DNA of 64,000 bases from Mortierella sp. BCC40632 (Eukaryota > Mortierellomycota > Mortierellomycetes > Mortierellales > Mortierellaceae), in assembly GCA_011634665.1 (NCBI GenBank), contig WAEK01000019.1:806001-870000 (forward strand), given 5' to 3'. Both the position numbers and the translations under genes were made by a program. The notes below the pieces were generated by a model. That model did not search any database, was not told the origin of the DNA, and worked only from the letters and a program-made list of their open reading frames with translations. Shown here one piece after another: positions 35,526 to 46,330 of the stretch (position 1 is its first letter; each line of letters starts with the position of its first letter).

Positions 35526-38227
35526 TCCCGAAAGGAGACAAACTCAAGAAATGAAATGACAAGGGGAATGAGATGTGGTCGCTGACACAGAATTGCAGGG
35601 CGGGGATGAGCGCGGAACAATGGCCAGGCGGGAGACCGTGCCGTGGGGACAAAGGCAAAGAATAAGGGTAAAGCAAAGGCACACGCCTTGGCGGGGTGCT
35701 CGGGGCGACGGCAGGGGGGCGTGTGCAGGGCAGGATGAGCGATGGTCGTGTGTGCGCGTGTGGTGAGCGAGGGGACAGGGTGAATGTGAGAGAGAAAGAG
35801 AGAGAGAGGGGAGAAAGGAGGGGCGGGCGAAGGAAAGGAGAACAATGGTAACGAACAGCAACGCGAAGGCAAAAAGAGAGAAGGAAGAAGAAGGAAGAAG
35901 AAGAAGAAGAGGAAAAAGTCCAGGCGCGGGTTCATGACCCATGGGTTGTGTGTGCCCGCCGGGGCAAAGCAATGCAAGTTCAACTGAAGGAAGCTCAATT
36001 GCAGAAACAGAACAAAGACGACTGCAGCGAGGAAAAAAATGACCCAAGGACCCGCGTCGCAGACTGGGGCATATTCCCGTTACAGACAGGTCTAGCCAGG
36101 TCGAGTCGGGCAGTAGCAGGTCGCACAACCCTGGGACAAGGAGGCGGCCATTGGCGAGGATGGGGCTCGGGAGAAGGGCCATGTGCGGTCTGTTGAGCAT
36201 GTGTGCATCGACGACAGCTGCTGGGCGTGGATTTGCCATTTGTACCTGCCGAGTACCTGAGGAGAATACGTATCAATGTTGTGTCTCTGATGGACAGGGT
36301 CAACTGTGCCTGTGCGTTTGCTCTTGAGTTTGTTCCGAGTCAAGATGGTCGTAAGATGCGCACCCACGTTGTTGCCTCTCATGTCCTTGCTCCACATCCG
36401 ATCAGGCATAGGTGCGACAATAGCAAGAAAATATCACAGACCTCGGGATTAGGCGGATCGGAGGCATTACTGAAAAGAAGAAAAAAAAAAAAGCTTTTAT
36501 TCGCCAAAGAGCAAGAGTTGATAACTCGTCAACGTCCAAGGCGCGCGACTAGATCTGACCCGCCTATCATGCTTTTCACCACTAAAGTAGCAAAAAAGCA
36601 TAACCTATTGGTCACTGCTGTCATCATCACTCCCATGGTTTGTCATCGCCTTTTAACTTTGAGTGTTGCTTACTCTTGTCACATCTCCCCAATACGGAGG
36701 ACGGATCATGGCCGAGTGGTCCTTCCTTGGTTGCAATTGCCTCACCAGACAACACAAGTCTTTTGTTGGTTCATGTCCGCTTTTCCCCCCCTTCTTGAGC
36801 TGCATATGCATGCATTGTTGAAATGTTGATGCAGTATGGCATGCACAAAGTCCCTCGATCTCCTGGCTGCATAGTGCATGGACTGCGTGTCATACTATTT
36901 GGTCTCGCAGGTACGTTGTCTTTTTGGGTCGCCTTTTTCCAGGAGGAGTATCCTCCCCCAGTCCTTCTCGCAAATTCACAAAGTACGTGTATTTTGGTTC
37001 GCGTATTTGAGGCACAGACCACCTGCTACCCAAGGCAGGGAAGGCTTGATAAAAAGTCGCTAAAAAGGAGAGGAGCCCGGCTCCGGTCGACGTCAAGTCA
37101 TTCCATTGACCTGGATGTTGTTCAGGCTGACATGCCGGTTGGCCGATAGATGCACTCCAGCATGACATGTGCGTAGGACAAGCAAACACAAGCATTGGCT
37201 CTGGCACTAGCTCTGGCACTAGCTCTGGTATTTGGCGCTGACGAGAGCTGGAATATTATGAACAGCGTGTGAACCATGCGGGCAACAAACCCGACTTTCT
37301 GAGGAAGGAAAAACGAGGCAGCGCATAAGCGAGAGACAGACTAAAGCCCTGGAGGGGATGTCCATGGGGATTGAAAGAACGAAAGGGTCAGAAAGGGAAA
37401 GAAGAGGACACATAGATCCTGCCATGCGTGGCGATAGGGGGGAGGGAGGGGAGGAAAGAGAGAGATGAACCCGCAATGCTTGCGAGGCTGCGCGCCATTG
37501 CCCTCAGTGTGACCAATAGGCGTGGCTCAGCAGCACGGACGTATTTAGCCAAGAAAGAAAGAGAGAGAGAGAGAGAGAGGGTGGACACAGACATGGCGGC
37601 GGGCCAATACCTGGTTGAGTAAGTGAGTGTGCAAAGCAGCAAAAGCCCAAAAGCGCCGATGATGAGAGACGGGCGGGGTCGATGCTCTTTTTACTCTGCT
37701 CGCCGGGCTTTTGTATTTTCGGGAGGCGGGACCAAATGTCTCCGGGAGCTCTTCTGAGATCCACTCTGGTCTTGTTTTTTTTTTTTTTTTTTTGAGCAAA
37801 CATGAAAGTAGCAAAAGGCGCGAGGCGTGAGGAAGGTCAAGAAAGGCGGGCTGGAGAAGTCGACACAGCCCATTTGAGCGAGCGGACATAATTATTTGGA
37901 TGCAAGAGAAGGATTGGGCGCTCCCCCGCACGCTTGCCCAACCTACAGTGCTGCCAGTCACTCAGCGACGACCTGTTTTAGGCCCTTTTTTCTTCTTCTT
38001 TTTAACAACTTCCATCTCATCTTTTTTTTTTTTTTTTTTTTTTTTCTCATCCATCCATCTGTTCATCCCATCCATCTTCCATCATCCTCCTCCTCCTCCT
38101 CCTCCTCCTCCTCCATCAACCCCATACCCAGCGTTCATCATTCAGATCTCGCTTCATCCTACTGCTCATCTGTTCACACCGCATTCCTTTTCTTCCATTT
38201 CCCAGAGCTCTCCTCCCCTTTCGCCCA
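35526..38227. other. Intergenic region; leaders of two divergent genes and no other gene
   Basis: 35560-35930 is purine-rich on the plus strand, the sense-strand pyrimidine leader of the minus-strand gene. 37980-38220 is CT-rich on the plus strand, the leader of the Sel1 gene. In between, the sequence is of ordinary complexity with an A run (36481-36493), a short (GA)n (37560-37579), a T run (37775-37793) and a small tandem repeat. A tRNA-like pair of boxes near 36709-36784 is discussed under findings. Confidence 0.5.
37199..37228 (+). repeat. 12-bp tandem repeat, two and a half copies
   Basis: The unit CTCTGGCACTAG is repeated twice and followed by a partial CTCTGG. No function is apparent. 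Confidence 0.85.
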
Positions 38228-39546
38228 ATGACCCAGGAACCCACCAACGCCGTACCCAGGAACGATCACGGATACCAGCCTGGCCTCAACGCAGGCCCGA
38301 AAGCGTACGATATTCTGACTTGGATACTTCTTGGATTCCATTAGGTCCTTTCTCCGTCCAGAAGCAGACCAGGGGTAGAGAGAGAAAGTGAACCCTCCCC
38401 TCTCCCCTTTCAGGGTATTCCGATATGTCCAACTAACATAGCCACAATGGTGCTCTCTTCCATGGTACCTCTTTTTTCTCTCACTCTCTTTAGTGGGCAT
38501 TCAAAGGCTGTGTCTGTGGATGAGCTTACGTTGGAGGGGCTTTCCGTGTCAGGACCTCGCCCACCCCAGCAGGGTCAGCACTACCAGTACCACCAACCAC
38601 CTCAGCAGTACCAACAGGATCCGCGGACGGGACATAGTCCGGATCTTGGCCGACACCTGAATCATCCGCCGCAGGCACAGCAGCCTATCACAAAGACTCT
38701 GACGACTATCACAGCGACCATCACCACAGGACGGGATGATTCACGTTCAATCGCCTTTGGAGAGGCACAGACGGTGGTCGTTCCCATAGAGTCAACGCCC
38801 TCGACGGCCACGACCGCGGCTGGACCGCAAGCCCCACCTGTCAAGGCACCGCTCACGCCTGCTCAACAACGAGAGGCTGAGATTGATGCTCATATCCAAA
38901 AGGCCATCGAGTTGCATGAGAACAATCAGTTGGAAGAGGCGACACAGTACTTTAAGATTGCCGCTATGGCCGATAACCCTATCGGTCAGTTGATGTATGG
39001 TCTCTCTCTTCGACACGGATGGGTAAGAATAAGAAAGAAAGAAAGAAAAGAAAAGAAAAAACCTGCTCTTGCGAAGTTGTCTTTTCAAGAGAGAAAAGTC
39101 AAAGCGAAAAGATTGGTGTCTGGTGTCTCACATCTATTAATGGCAATTCTCTCTCACTCTCTCATCCACTCATCGTTTGTCGTCATTACCAAAAACATCT
39201 TCCAGGGCTGTAAAGCAGACCCCAAGGAGGCTGTCACGTTCCTCTTGCGTGCTGCAGAGTATGCCATGGTCGAAATCAAAGAGTCGCATCCTGAGAACGC
39301 CGCCAGTATCAATGCTATTCAAGCACATCCATCATTCCGTCAGGCCAAACAACGACAGGCTGGTCAAGCTCAATCATCGTCTCCCAGGCGGACGACCGAC
39401 CAGATGACAGCCACCCTCACCGCACGGAAGGAATTGGTGATGGCTCTGTATGAGTTGGGCATGTCTTACCTAAAGGGCTGGGGAGTTGCCAAGGACAAAG
39501 ATATTGCTTTCCGTTACTTTAAGCTTGCGGCGGATTTGGTAAGGAC

Positions 39547-39585
<39 letters not shown>

Positions 39586-40345
39586 GAGAGACAGAGAGAG
39601 AGAGAGAGAGAAAAGGAGAGATTGTAAGAGAAGACGATGAGAAAAAAGGTTACTACTCCAGACCAAAAGATCGGCACACTCATCCCCCTTTTATTTCATC
39701 TTTCTCTCTTTTTAGGGTGACCCTGATTCGCAAAACGAGACGGCACAATGCTTTTTGGATGGTATCGGCACTGAAAAAAACGCGTATGAGGCTGCAAGGT
39801 ACTATCGTTTGGCAGAAGCCCAGGGAGCCACCCAGTTTGGTAATCAATGGATCTGGAAATCCAAATACGACCAATACTGTGAGGCACATGCCACCAAAGA
39901 AGCTGCTGCCTCAGCGGAGAGAAAACGACAGAGACATGCTCAACAATTGCAACAGCAACATGGACCCACAAGTCCATTGCCTTCTATACCCGAAGCTAAT
40001 TCGATTGCAGCGGGTTTAGCAAGTGCAGCTCGGACCTCAGCAGCTGTGACGCCGACCATGTCAGGCCATCAACATACTCAGAGTCATGACAACAACAACC
40101 AACGCTCAGTCGCAGGAGGGAGCTCAGCGACTGCAGGAAGACCTAAACGGTACACTTTAGCAGGTGACCTGATTTCATCGAGTCAACTTGAGCTCAAGAT
40201 GCAACAAGTGCAGAAATTGACGAAAGAGACTCAGGGACCTGTGTCAGCGCCGGTTGTGGAGGCGTCACCCACCAGCTCTGGTAAGAGGCGACACCGTTGG
40301 AGTCTCTTTCATCATCATCATCGGAGAAGACCATCGACAGAGTAG
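38228..40345 (+). CDS. Sel1-repeat protein of the Nif1/Dsf2 type
   Basis: Four exons, 38228-38304, 38494-39022, 39206-39538 and 39716-40345, all with GT-AG introns and continuous frame, giving 522 residues. The N-terminal third is Gln/Pro/Thr-rich. Sel1-like (TPR-related) repeats run from about residue 145 to 360: AIELHENNQLEEATQYFKIA, then a unit across exons 2-3, then LYELGMSYLKGWGVAKDKDI, then CFLDGIGTEKNAYEAARYYR ending in the GNQWIWKSKYD block. That terminal block is what I remember from fungal Nif1 (fission yeast, Nim1-interacting mitosis inhibitor) and budding-yeast Dsf2. The C-terminal tail is Ser/Ala/His-rich and basic. Such proteins are scaffolds in cell-cycle or morphogenesis signalling; partners here are unknown. 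Intron 3 holds a 35-A run nine bases after the donor. Confidence 0.8.
39548..39582 (+). repeat. 35-A run in intron 3 of the Sel1-repeat gene
   Basis: Uninterrupted A run starting nine bases after the exon 3 donor, followed by GA-rich sequence. Confidence 0.9.
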
Positions 40346-40959
40346 TCAGGAGACCGTTTATTGAAGAAGATGAAAGAAAGAAAAATTGGACGTTTAGGTA
40401 AAAAAGCAAGAAAAAAAAAAGGGGGTCGTTCATTCTTCCTCTTCTCTCCCAACTCGAGCTTTCATTTACATAGTTTTATACCAGTCTGCTTAGCACGGAG
40501 CAAAAAGAAAAAAAAATAAGTAAACCAAACACAAACAAGCCTAACATTGTCTATGAGATAGAAAATTAAAGAATACTATAGGATGTAAGGAAGGCTGGCC
40601 TACTCTGCCCTTTCTCAGTCTCATCACGGACCAGCTGCAATCTAGTAATTTCAAGCATCCTACGGCCGAGTTGCCATGAGATCTCCCTTAGTTTTGATTG
40701 CCTTTGTTAGTCGTGGGGGCCTCTACTTTGCCATTGTTCCCTCTCTTTTGTCTGATCTAACGCTGTCTAAACAACTGAGCTCGTACTCTACTTCTGTTGA
40801 TAACCTCTCTCCACTCTATCGCCGCTCTTCCTCATCTCAAGGTCATTGCAGAGAACTAACGGCTGAAGTATACACTCTGTGGCAGTATAAAATACCTTCC
40901 CCTCCTCGATTTAATAAACAGCGACTCCTTACACACTCTTGTTGTTATACTCGGTGTGA
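40346..40959. other. 3' flank of the Sel1-repeat gene
   Basis: AT-rich at first, with no supported coding sequence. Several TATAAA/AATAAA-like words occur, for example near 40886-40892 and 40913-40918, but I cannot tie them to a gene. Confidence 0.4.
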
Positions 40960-41623
40960 ATGAACACTATAACTTACCATAAGTGTCTCATTGTCAAGAC
41001 TTTATTAGCCGCATTTCATTTCGCTGCTTTTAAACAGTGGTATCACCGCGACACGATGGTTGCCACCGACATGTGCAATGTCACCTCAATAGGAATGAGC
41101 GGTCAAAGCTCCTGTGGTCTGTGCGGTGCAATGGATCATAATCCATGGGAGGACGGTGGAGATGGTGGGGATCACAGCGGCAGCATTGGGACAATAGAGA
41201 ACAGCGACACAGGGACAGTAGGGAGCAGCAACACAGTGATATCATCGGCAATGAACAAATGCCACACATCTGTCTGCGCTGAGGTGGATACCAAGAAGAA
41301 GAGAAGCAAAAAAGTCAACAGCCTCCTGCCAAGTCTGCAAGTCTACCAAGTCACAACAGTCCACGGGTGCAGTCAATGCACCCATCAAGATCAGAAAATT
41401 CGCCAAAGATTCAATCGACCATTGGAGGGAGACAGAGGTAGCAAGGGTGATTCACCACTCTCTGGCCATTGCCACCATACTCAAGGATGATCTATATCAC
41501 CTTGTCGACATGGCCGAGAGCAGCATAGACAATCAATCATTTAAGCAATTGTCAAAAAACTCTTGGCCTTTTGTTTCCGTTGCCACGTCCGCACTGCAAC
41601 CACGCGTGTCACACAGCTAAAGA
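40960..41623 (+). pseudogene. Coding-like remnant of unknown family, plus strand
   Basis: An open frame (40960-41490) with Cys/His-rich and Gly-rich text gives way in a second frame (about 41285-41623) to a helical-looking segment containing IRKFAKDSIDHWRETEVARV and LVDMAESSIDNQSFKQLSKN. Amino-acid composition in both parts is ordinary rather than repeat-derived, so this was probably once coding, with one frameshift or a missed intron. I recognise no domain. It lies head-on to the minus-strand remnant beginning at 41541. Confidence 0.3.
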
Positions 41624-42500
41624 CCTGTTGGTGCAAATTGAGATTTTCGGCGTGTGAGGGAGCAAGAAAGGTGACATTGACGATGATATCGATGTCATGC
41701 GAGAGTTTGACGAGGAACTGGTCTGTGTTGTCGGAAACATGATAGATGTCCAGTACTTGAAGGTGCTGTTGGAGCCAGTCGAGCTTGGATACAAGAGCGG
41801 ATGAAAATATTTTGGACTTTTTTTCCCCCGGAGCCACAAAACGAGTGCAGGACGCAATCCATCTCATTGAGAAACACTGCAGCTGTTGACAAGGTGGAAG
41901 TTTAGGGTCGAATTCCTAGTAAATATTCTCACAGGCTGGATATTGTCTACCAAATTGGAAAGAGGACTCTCATTATTGTCAACGAGTGGCATGACGAAGC
42001 ACACAAAGTCATTGTTGGTACCGTGAAGTGGAACAAGCTGGTAACACTGGTGGTTGTCTAGACGAACGGCACAGTTATTGTAGACTCCAAAGAGAAATCT
42101 CTTCTGTCCACACTTGGACTCTTGTGTGTGTGTATGTGAATCCGAAAGGACAAGAGAACACACCTTTTTTTCAACCTCATGGAACGACAGGCCCGGTCTA
42201 ATATTGATGTCAAGCCGACCTCTGGGGACTTTGCCCCCCTGTCAACTCACTACTGAATATTATCAGAACCTTACTGGTAACGTAAAAAGACGCTCTACGA
42301 GTTTCAAGACGGACAATGCATGATCTTCAGCATTGTTAGACAGGTATAGAATATCATGGCGAGAGAGGAAGGAGCTCCAGTATCGAAGGAGGTCAACAAA
42401 CATTTGACAGAGCTGACACTCAAGCTCAGTAGCGAGATCGGAACTCTCAACAAGGACAAGGGCTTGCCTGCTGTCGTAGATTGCACGAAGTCCGTTGCAT
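41541..42500 (-). pseudogene. Coding-like remnants of unknown family, minus strand
   Basis: Three consecutive minus-strand frames (about 42486-42304, 42163-41864 and 41867-41541) have plausible protein composition but are separated by stops. Recognisable pieces include VSKLDWLQQHLQVLDIYHV and the preceding VKMPLVDNNE-like hydrophobic text. They sit between the Sel1 gene and the end of the first LRR gene and may be a decayed gene or several unrecognised exons. No family is recognised. Confidence 0.25.
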
Positions 42501-42530
42501 GGGGTTAATGTGAAGGAGACTCTTAATTCT

Positions 42531-42531
<1 letters not shown>

Positions 42532-42561
<30 letters not shown>
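42532..42561 (+). repeat. 30-A run
   Basis: Uninterrupted A run downstream of the first LRR gene (its 3' side), followed by further A-rich sequence. Confidence 0.9.
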
Positions 42562-42571
<10 letters not shown>

Positions 42572-42727
42572 AAAAGCAATAGGCGAACCAAGGGGCCAAT
42601 CAACAAACAAGTTCACCAAATTTACATCAAATATTCCTGCCATGGATGGTGGACTCGAAGGTCAAAAAGTCTAATAAGATTTTTTTTTTTTTTTTGCGAA
42701 CAGTTTATACTTTTTAGCGCTGTTCAA

Positions 42728-45700
42728 TCAAAGAGTTACTTGACATCGAAGTTTAGACAGCGCCCGAGCCCCATTGATTTCGATCGAGTTTTTCTCCAAG
42801 TTCAAAGTAGTCAGAGTCGAGTTGGTCTTGAGTGCCTTAGACAGCATCTGAGCCCCATTGTCACCAATCGAGTTGTTCACCAAGTTCAAAGTGGTCAGAG
42901 TCGAGTTGGTCTTGAGTGCCTTAGACAACACCTGAGCTCCATTGCGTCCGATCAGGTTGTTCATCAAATTCAAATTGGTCAAAGTCGAGTTGGACATGAG
43001 TGTCTCAGACAGCGCCTGGGCTCCGTTGAATCCGATCCAGTTGCTCTTCAAGTTCAAAGTGGTCAAAGTCGAATTGGATCTGAGTGCATTTGAAAGCGCC
43101 TGAGCTCCGTTTGATCCGATCAAGTTGTCCTCCAGGTTCAAATTGGTCAGTGTCGAGTTGAATTTGAGTGACTCAGACAAAGCCAGAGCCCCAGTGGAAT
43201 TGATCAAGTTTTTCTCCAAGTTCAAAGTGGTCAGAGTCGAGTTGAACTTGAGTATCTCAGACAGCGCCAGAGCTCCGTTGTCACCGATCGAGTTATCCCT
43301 CAAGCCTAAGGTGGTCAGGGTCGAATTAGACTTGAGTGTCTCAGACAGCGCCTGAGCTCCAATGTCACCGATCGAGTTGCTCCCCACGCTCAAAGTGGTC
43401 AGAGTCGAATTAAACCTGAGTGCCTCAGACAGCGCCAGAGCTCCGTCGGAATTGATCGAGGTTTTCTCCAAGATTAAAGTGGTCAGAGTCAAGTTGGATT
43501 TGAGTATCTCAGATAGCGCATGAGCCCCGTCTTCGTCGATCGAGTTGTACCTCAAGTCCAAGGTGGTCAGAGTCGAGCCGGAGCTGAGTATCTCAGAGAG
43601 CGTCTGAGCTCTGTTGGAAATGATTGAGTTTTTCTTCAAGCTCAAAGTGACCAAAGTCGAGTTAGACTTGAGTACCTCAGACAGAGCATGAGCTCCGGCT
43701 TCACCGATCAAGTTGTTCATCAAGTTTAGATTGGTCAGAGTTGAGTTGAATTCGAGTGCCTCAGAAAACGCCAGAGCTCCTTGGAGTCCGATCAAGTTGT
43801 CCCTCAAGTCCAAAGTAGTCAGAGTTAAGTTAGACTTGAGCGCCATAGACAGGGCACGAGCACCATCGTTACCGATCGAGTTGTACCTCAAACCCAAAGT
43901 GGTCAGAGTTAGGTTGGACTTGAGTACCTCGGACAGCGCCTGAGCCCCGTTGTCACCGATCGAGCTGCTCTTCAAGTTCAGATTGGTCAGAGTCGAGTTC
44001 AGCTTGAGTGCCTCGGACAGCGTCCGAGCTCCGTCGGATCCGATTGAGTTGTCAATCAAGTCCAATGTGGTAAGAATCGAGTCGGATTTGAGTGCTCCTG
44101 CTATTAGTCCAAAATTCTTCCCTTGCATTGCAAAATATTGCAACTTGCAGGACAACTTGCATGTATTGGTGTTTTTCCAAGGAAGCGTGAGAAGATCAGT
44201 GCTTTTTCCCGACAGGACAATTTGAAGTTGTCTCATAGAAGGGAGATCTCGGATTCGGGAAAGGGTGTTATTCTTTGTGGATGTCGAAAATAGTTTATCA
44301 GAGACTCCAGTTCGGAATTCTCGGATATCAAGTTGAAGATTACACACTGTTGAGTGCTGAAGTGCCTTCTCCAATTCATCCAAATCGCGTTTCGTACACT
44401 CCCAGTCGAATGTCACCATTAGTTCGAAGACTCCTGTGGCGTTGCGGAGAGCCTTGTAAAACTCCTCAGAGACCTTGGAGCTCAGAACAATTTCGACTCT
44501 TCCCAGCTGCTCGTCTAATTTCCCGCCAGCCAACTCAACCACATTGCAGAGCTTCTTGAAGTATACTTCTTGGTAACCAGATCGGTAGTGGTCGCGACAG
44601 ACCCATTTGACATGACCCTCAGAAGTCGTCATTCGATAAAGATTCCCAAGGAGGTTCTCCCCATCCGAGGTTTTCAAAAATGATTCCAGCTGGCGTAGCT
44701 CAACTCCCTCTAGACCTTTGGCATCTCTCAGATAGTTGATCAGGGTTTGGTGAGTCAGCTCTTCTTGTGGTGGAGTGCCGATGACCTCCTCTAAAGGCGA
44801 TGCTTGAAGCTTGGCGACTTGAGTGTTGATGCACTCCAGCGAGTAGTTGATTCCCGCTGTCACTGCATTGACAGACTGTTTAATATTGTCGGCCAGATCG
44901 GCAATCTTAAGACTATTCAGGGCAGGCACGGCGTGACCAGCAATACTTGTAGCAAACTTGACTGCTTCCAACATCAACAAGAGAAACGGACCATATTTCT
45001 TGAAAAACCTGGTTGGCTCACGGAGAAGATATCCATTGTGTTTGGATAGATGAGGGTGGTGTGGCGCCGACATCTTGCTGTTGTTGGCTTCGGTATGCTT
45101 ACCGCACTCACAAATGAAATACAGCCGGAACTTTGTTCTGAACCAGTTGGCAGGATTGAACTGTGTCGACTCTTCGGGGTCAGGCAACACAATAAACAGC
45201 CGAGGAATTGGATACTCAGCCAGCTCCAACTGCTGTGTCAAGATGGCCTCAGCCTTACCCTGGATTAGTTTTAACCGCTCGTCCATCCGTTTTAGCATCT
45301 CGAACATCTCTAGGACATTCTGTTGAGTTGTGGCACCTTGATCGTAAATTCGTTGCAACAGATCACTGTCTCTTTTCTTAAAACCAGGAACGGACTCCCA
45401 TGATTCCCGTTTTAGAGCCAACCTTGAAGAGATCAGTGACAAGAGTGCCTTATGTGTCAATGGCTGTCCACAGTTGCGAGCCTTCTCGATGGCGGAAACT
45501 ACAGATTTAAGCTGACCTTGGTTCAGAATGGTGTTTTCTTCGGCCATGATTCTTTGGTGTGACTCCAGAACTCCAGACAACTCTGTGAATAAGGCACGAT
45601 TAGGTACAGGCTGAGTTGGTATTGTGGCGGAGGCCAGTGAATGGTTGCGATTCAACTCATTGGAGCTTCGATGATTTTGACCAGTTAGAGCTCTTGAGAC

Positions 45701-46069
45701 AGTCAAAACGCTGGTATTGGTTTTCCTAGCGGCAGAAGGCGGAAAGACTTCCAGGACTATACCTGGGTAGTAATTGATACGTTGGGGCTCGATTCTGTAA
45801 GAGTAAATCATTTCGATCAGCCCTGTGACCTTTCTCTATCTTACTCCATCCATGAGTTGAATCAACACTTGCATCATCTTCTATTACCTGACTTGGTTCG
45901 AGTCTCTAAGCGGTTTAACGATGGAGCCGTTGCCTTCGAGGTACTGAACTCCTGGAAAGGCTAGCATAATATCGTCCCAATATATAACCTTCTGTCCACC
46001 GATGACATCAACCATGATGGTTTTGGTGTCGTTTGTCCCAAAAATGCGAAATGTTTGAGACTCTTTCAT
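42728..46069 (-). CDS. LRR protein 1, NLR-like three-part architecture without NTPase
   Basis: Exon 1 46069-45888 and exon 2 45794-42728 (donor CAG/GTAATA, acceptor TTACAG), giving 1,082 residues. The N-terminal 75 residues form a compact segment with motifs FRIFGTNDTK, GQKVIYWDDI and RINYYPGIVLEVF. A variable linker follows (about 80-180), then a helical stretch and a conserved middle block with RLYFICECGKHTEANN, HLSKHNGYLLREPTRFFKKY and two hydrophobic helices. The last 450 residues are 16 leucine-rich repeats of exactly 28 residues (consensus LTTLNLxxNSIGDNGAQALS), the ribonuclease-inhibitor/NLRC type. No Walker A motif, kinase or signal peptide is seen. The tandem paralogue lies 2.8 kb upstream. 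I remember this middle block from many uncharacterised Mortierella proteins; the function is unknown, and intracellular recognition is only suggested by analogy with animal NLRs. Confidence 0.85.
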
Positions 46070-46330
46070 TTTTCGTTCTTGGTTACTCCGTTGTAGGTGG
46101 ACAAAAGGGTGGCATATGAGTATGTTGGGAGAAAGATAAAGAGACTTTGTAGGCGAGAGTGAAAGTGAAGAGGAGGTGAGTATGATAGTTGAGGGGAGGA
46201 GTAAAAGAAGAAGAGAAAAAAAGTCGAGCTTCAAGTCTTTGGCGGAGCATTCCATCACGTGTACATGGGTAGTACAGAGAAAATTTCAAGGGACCTGAGG
46301 AGGAGAGCCTGTCGGACAATATGCCAATCA
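46070..46330 (-). promoter_or_regulatory. Upstream block of LRR gene 1, shared with LRR gene 2
   Basis: The palindrome CACGTG (46256-46261) sits 187 bp before the start inside TCCATCACGTGTACATG, which recurs exactly upstream of LRR gene 2. Flanking GA-rich sequence and a downstream word like ACAGAGAAA also match, so the duplication included the promoter. Confidence 0.6.

Noticed and set aside
36203..36829. 208-residue plus-strand open frame
   Set aside because: It contains an A-run-encoded Lys stretch, mixed composition without domain or splice context, and it crosses the tRNA-like boxes; probably chance.
42740..44225. Long plus-strand open frames opposite the LRR arrays
   Set aside because: They repeat with the 84-bp period of the LRR units and appear equally opposite the second copy (49000-50021); they are antisense shadows of a repeated coding sequence.
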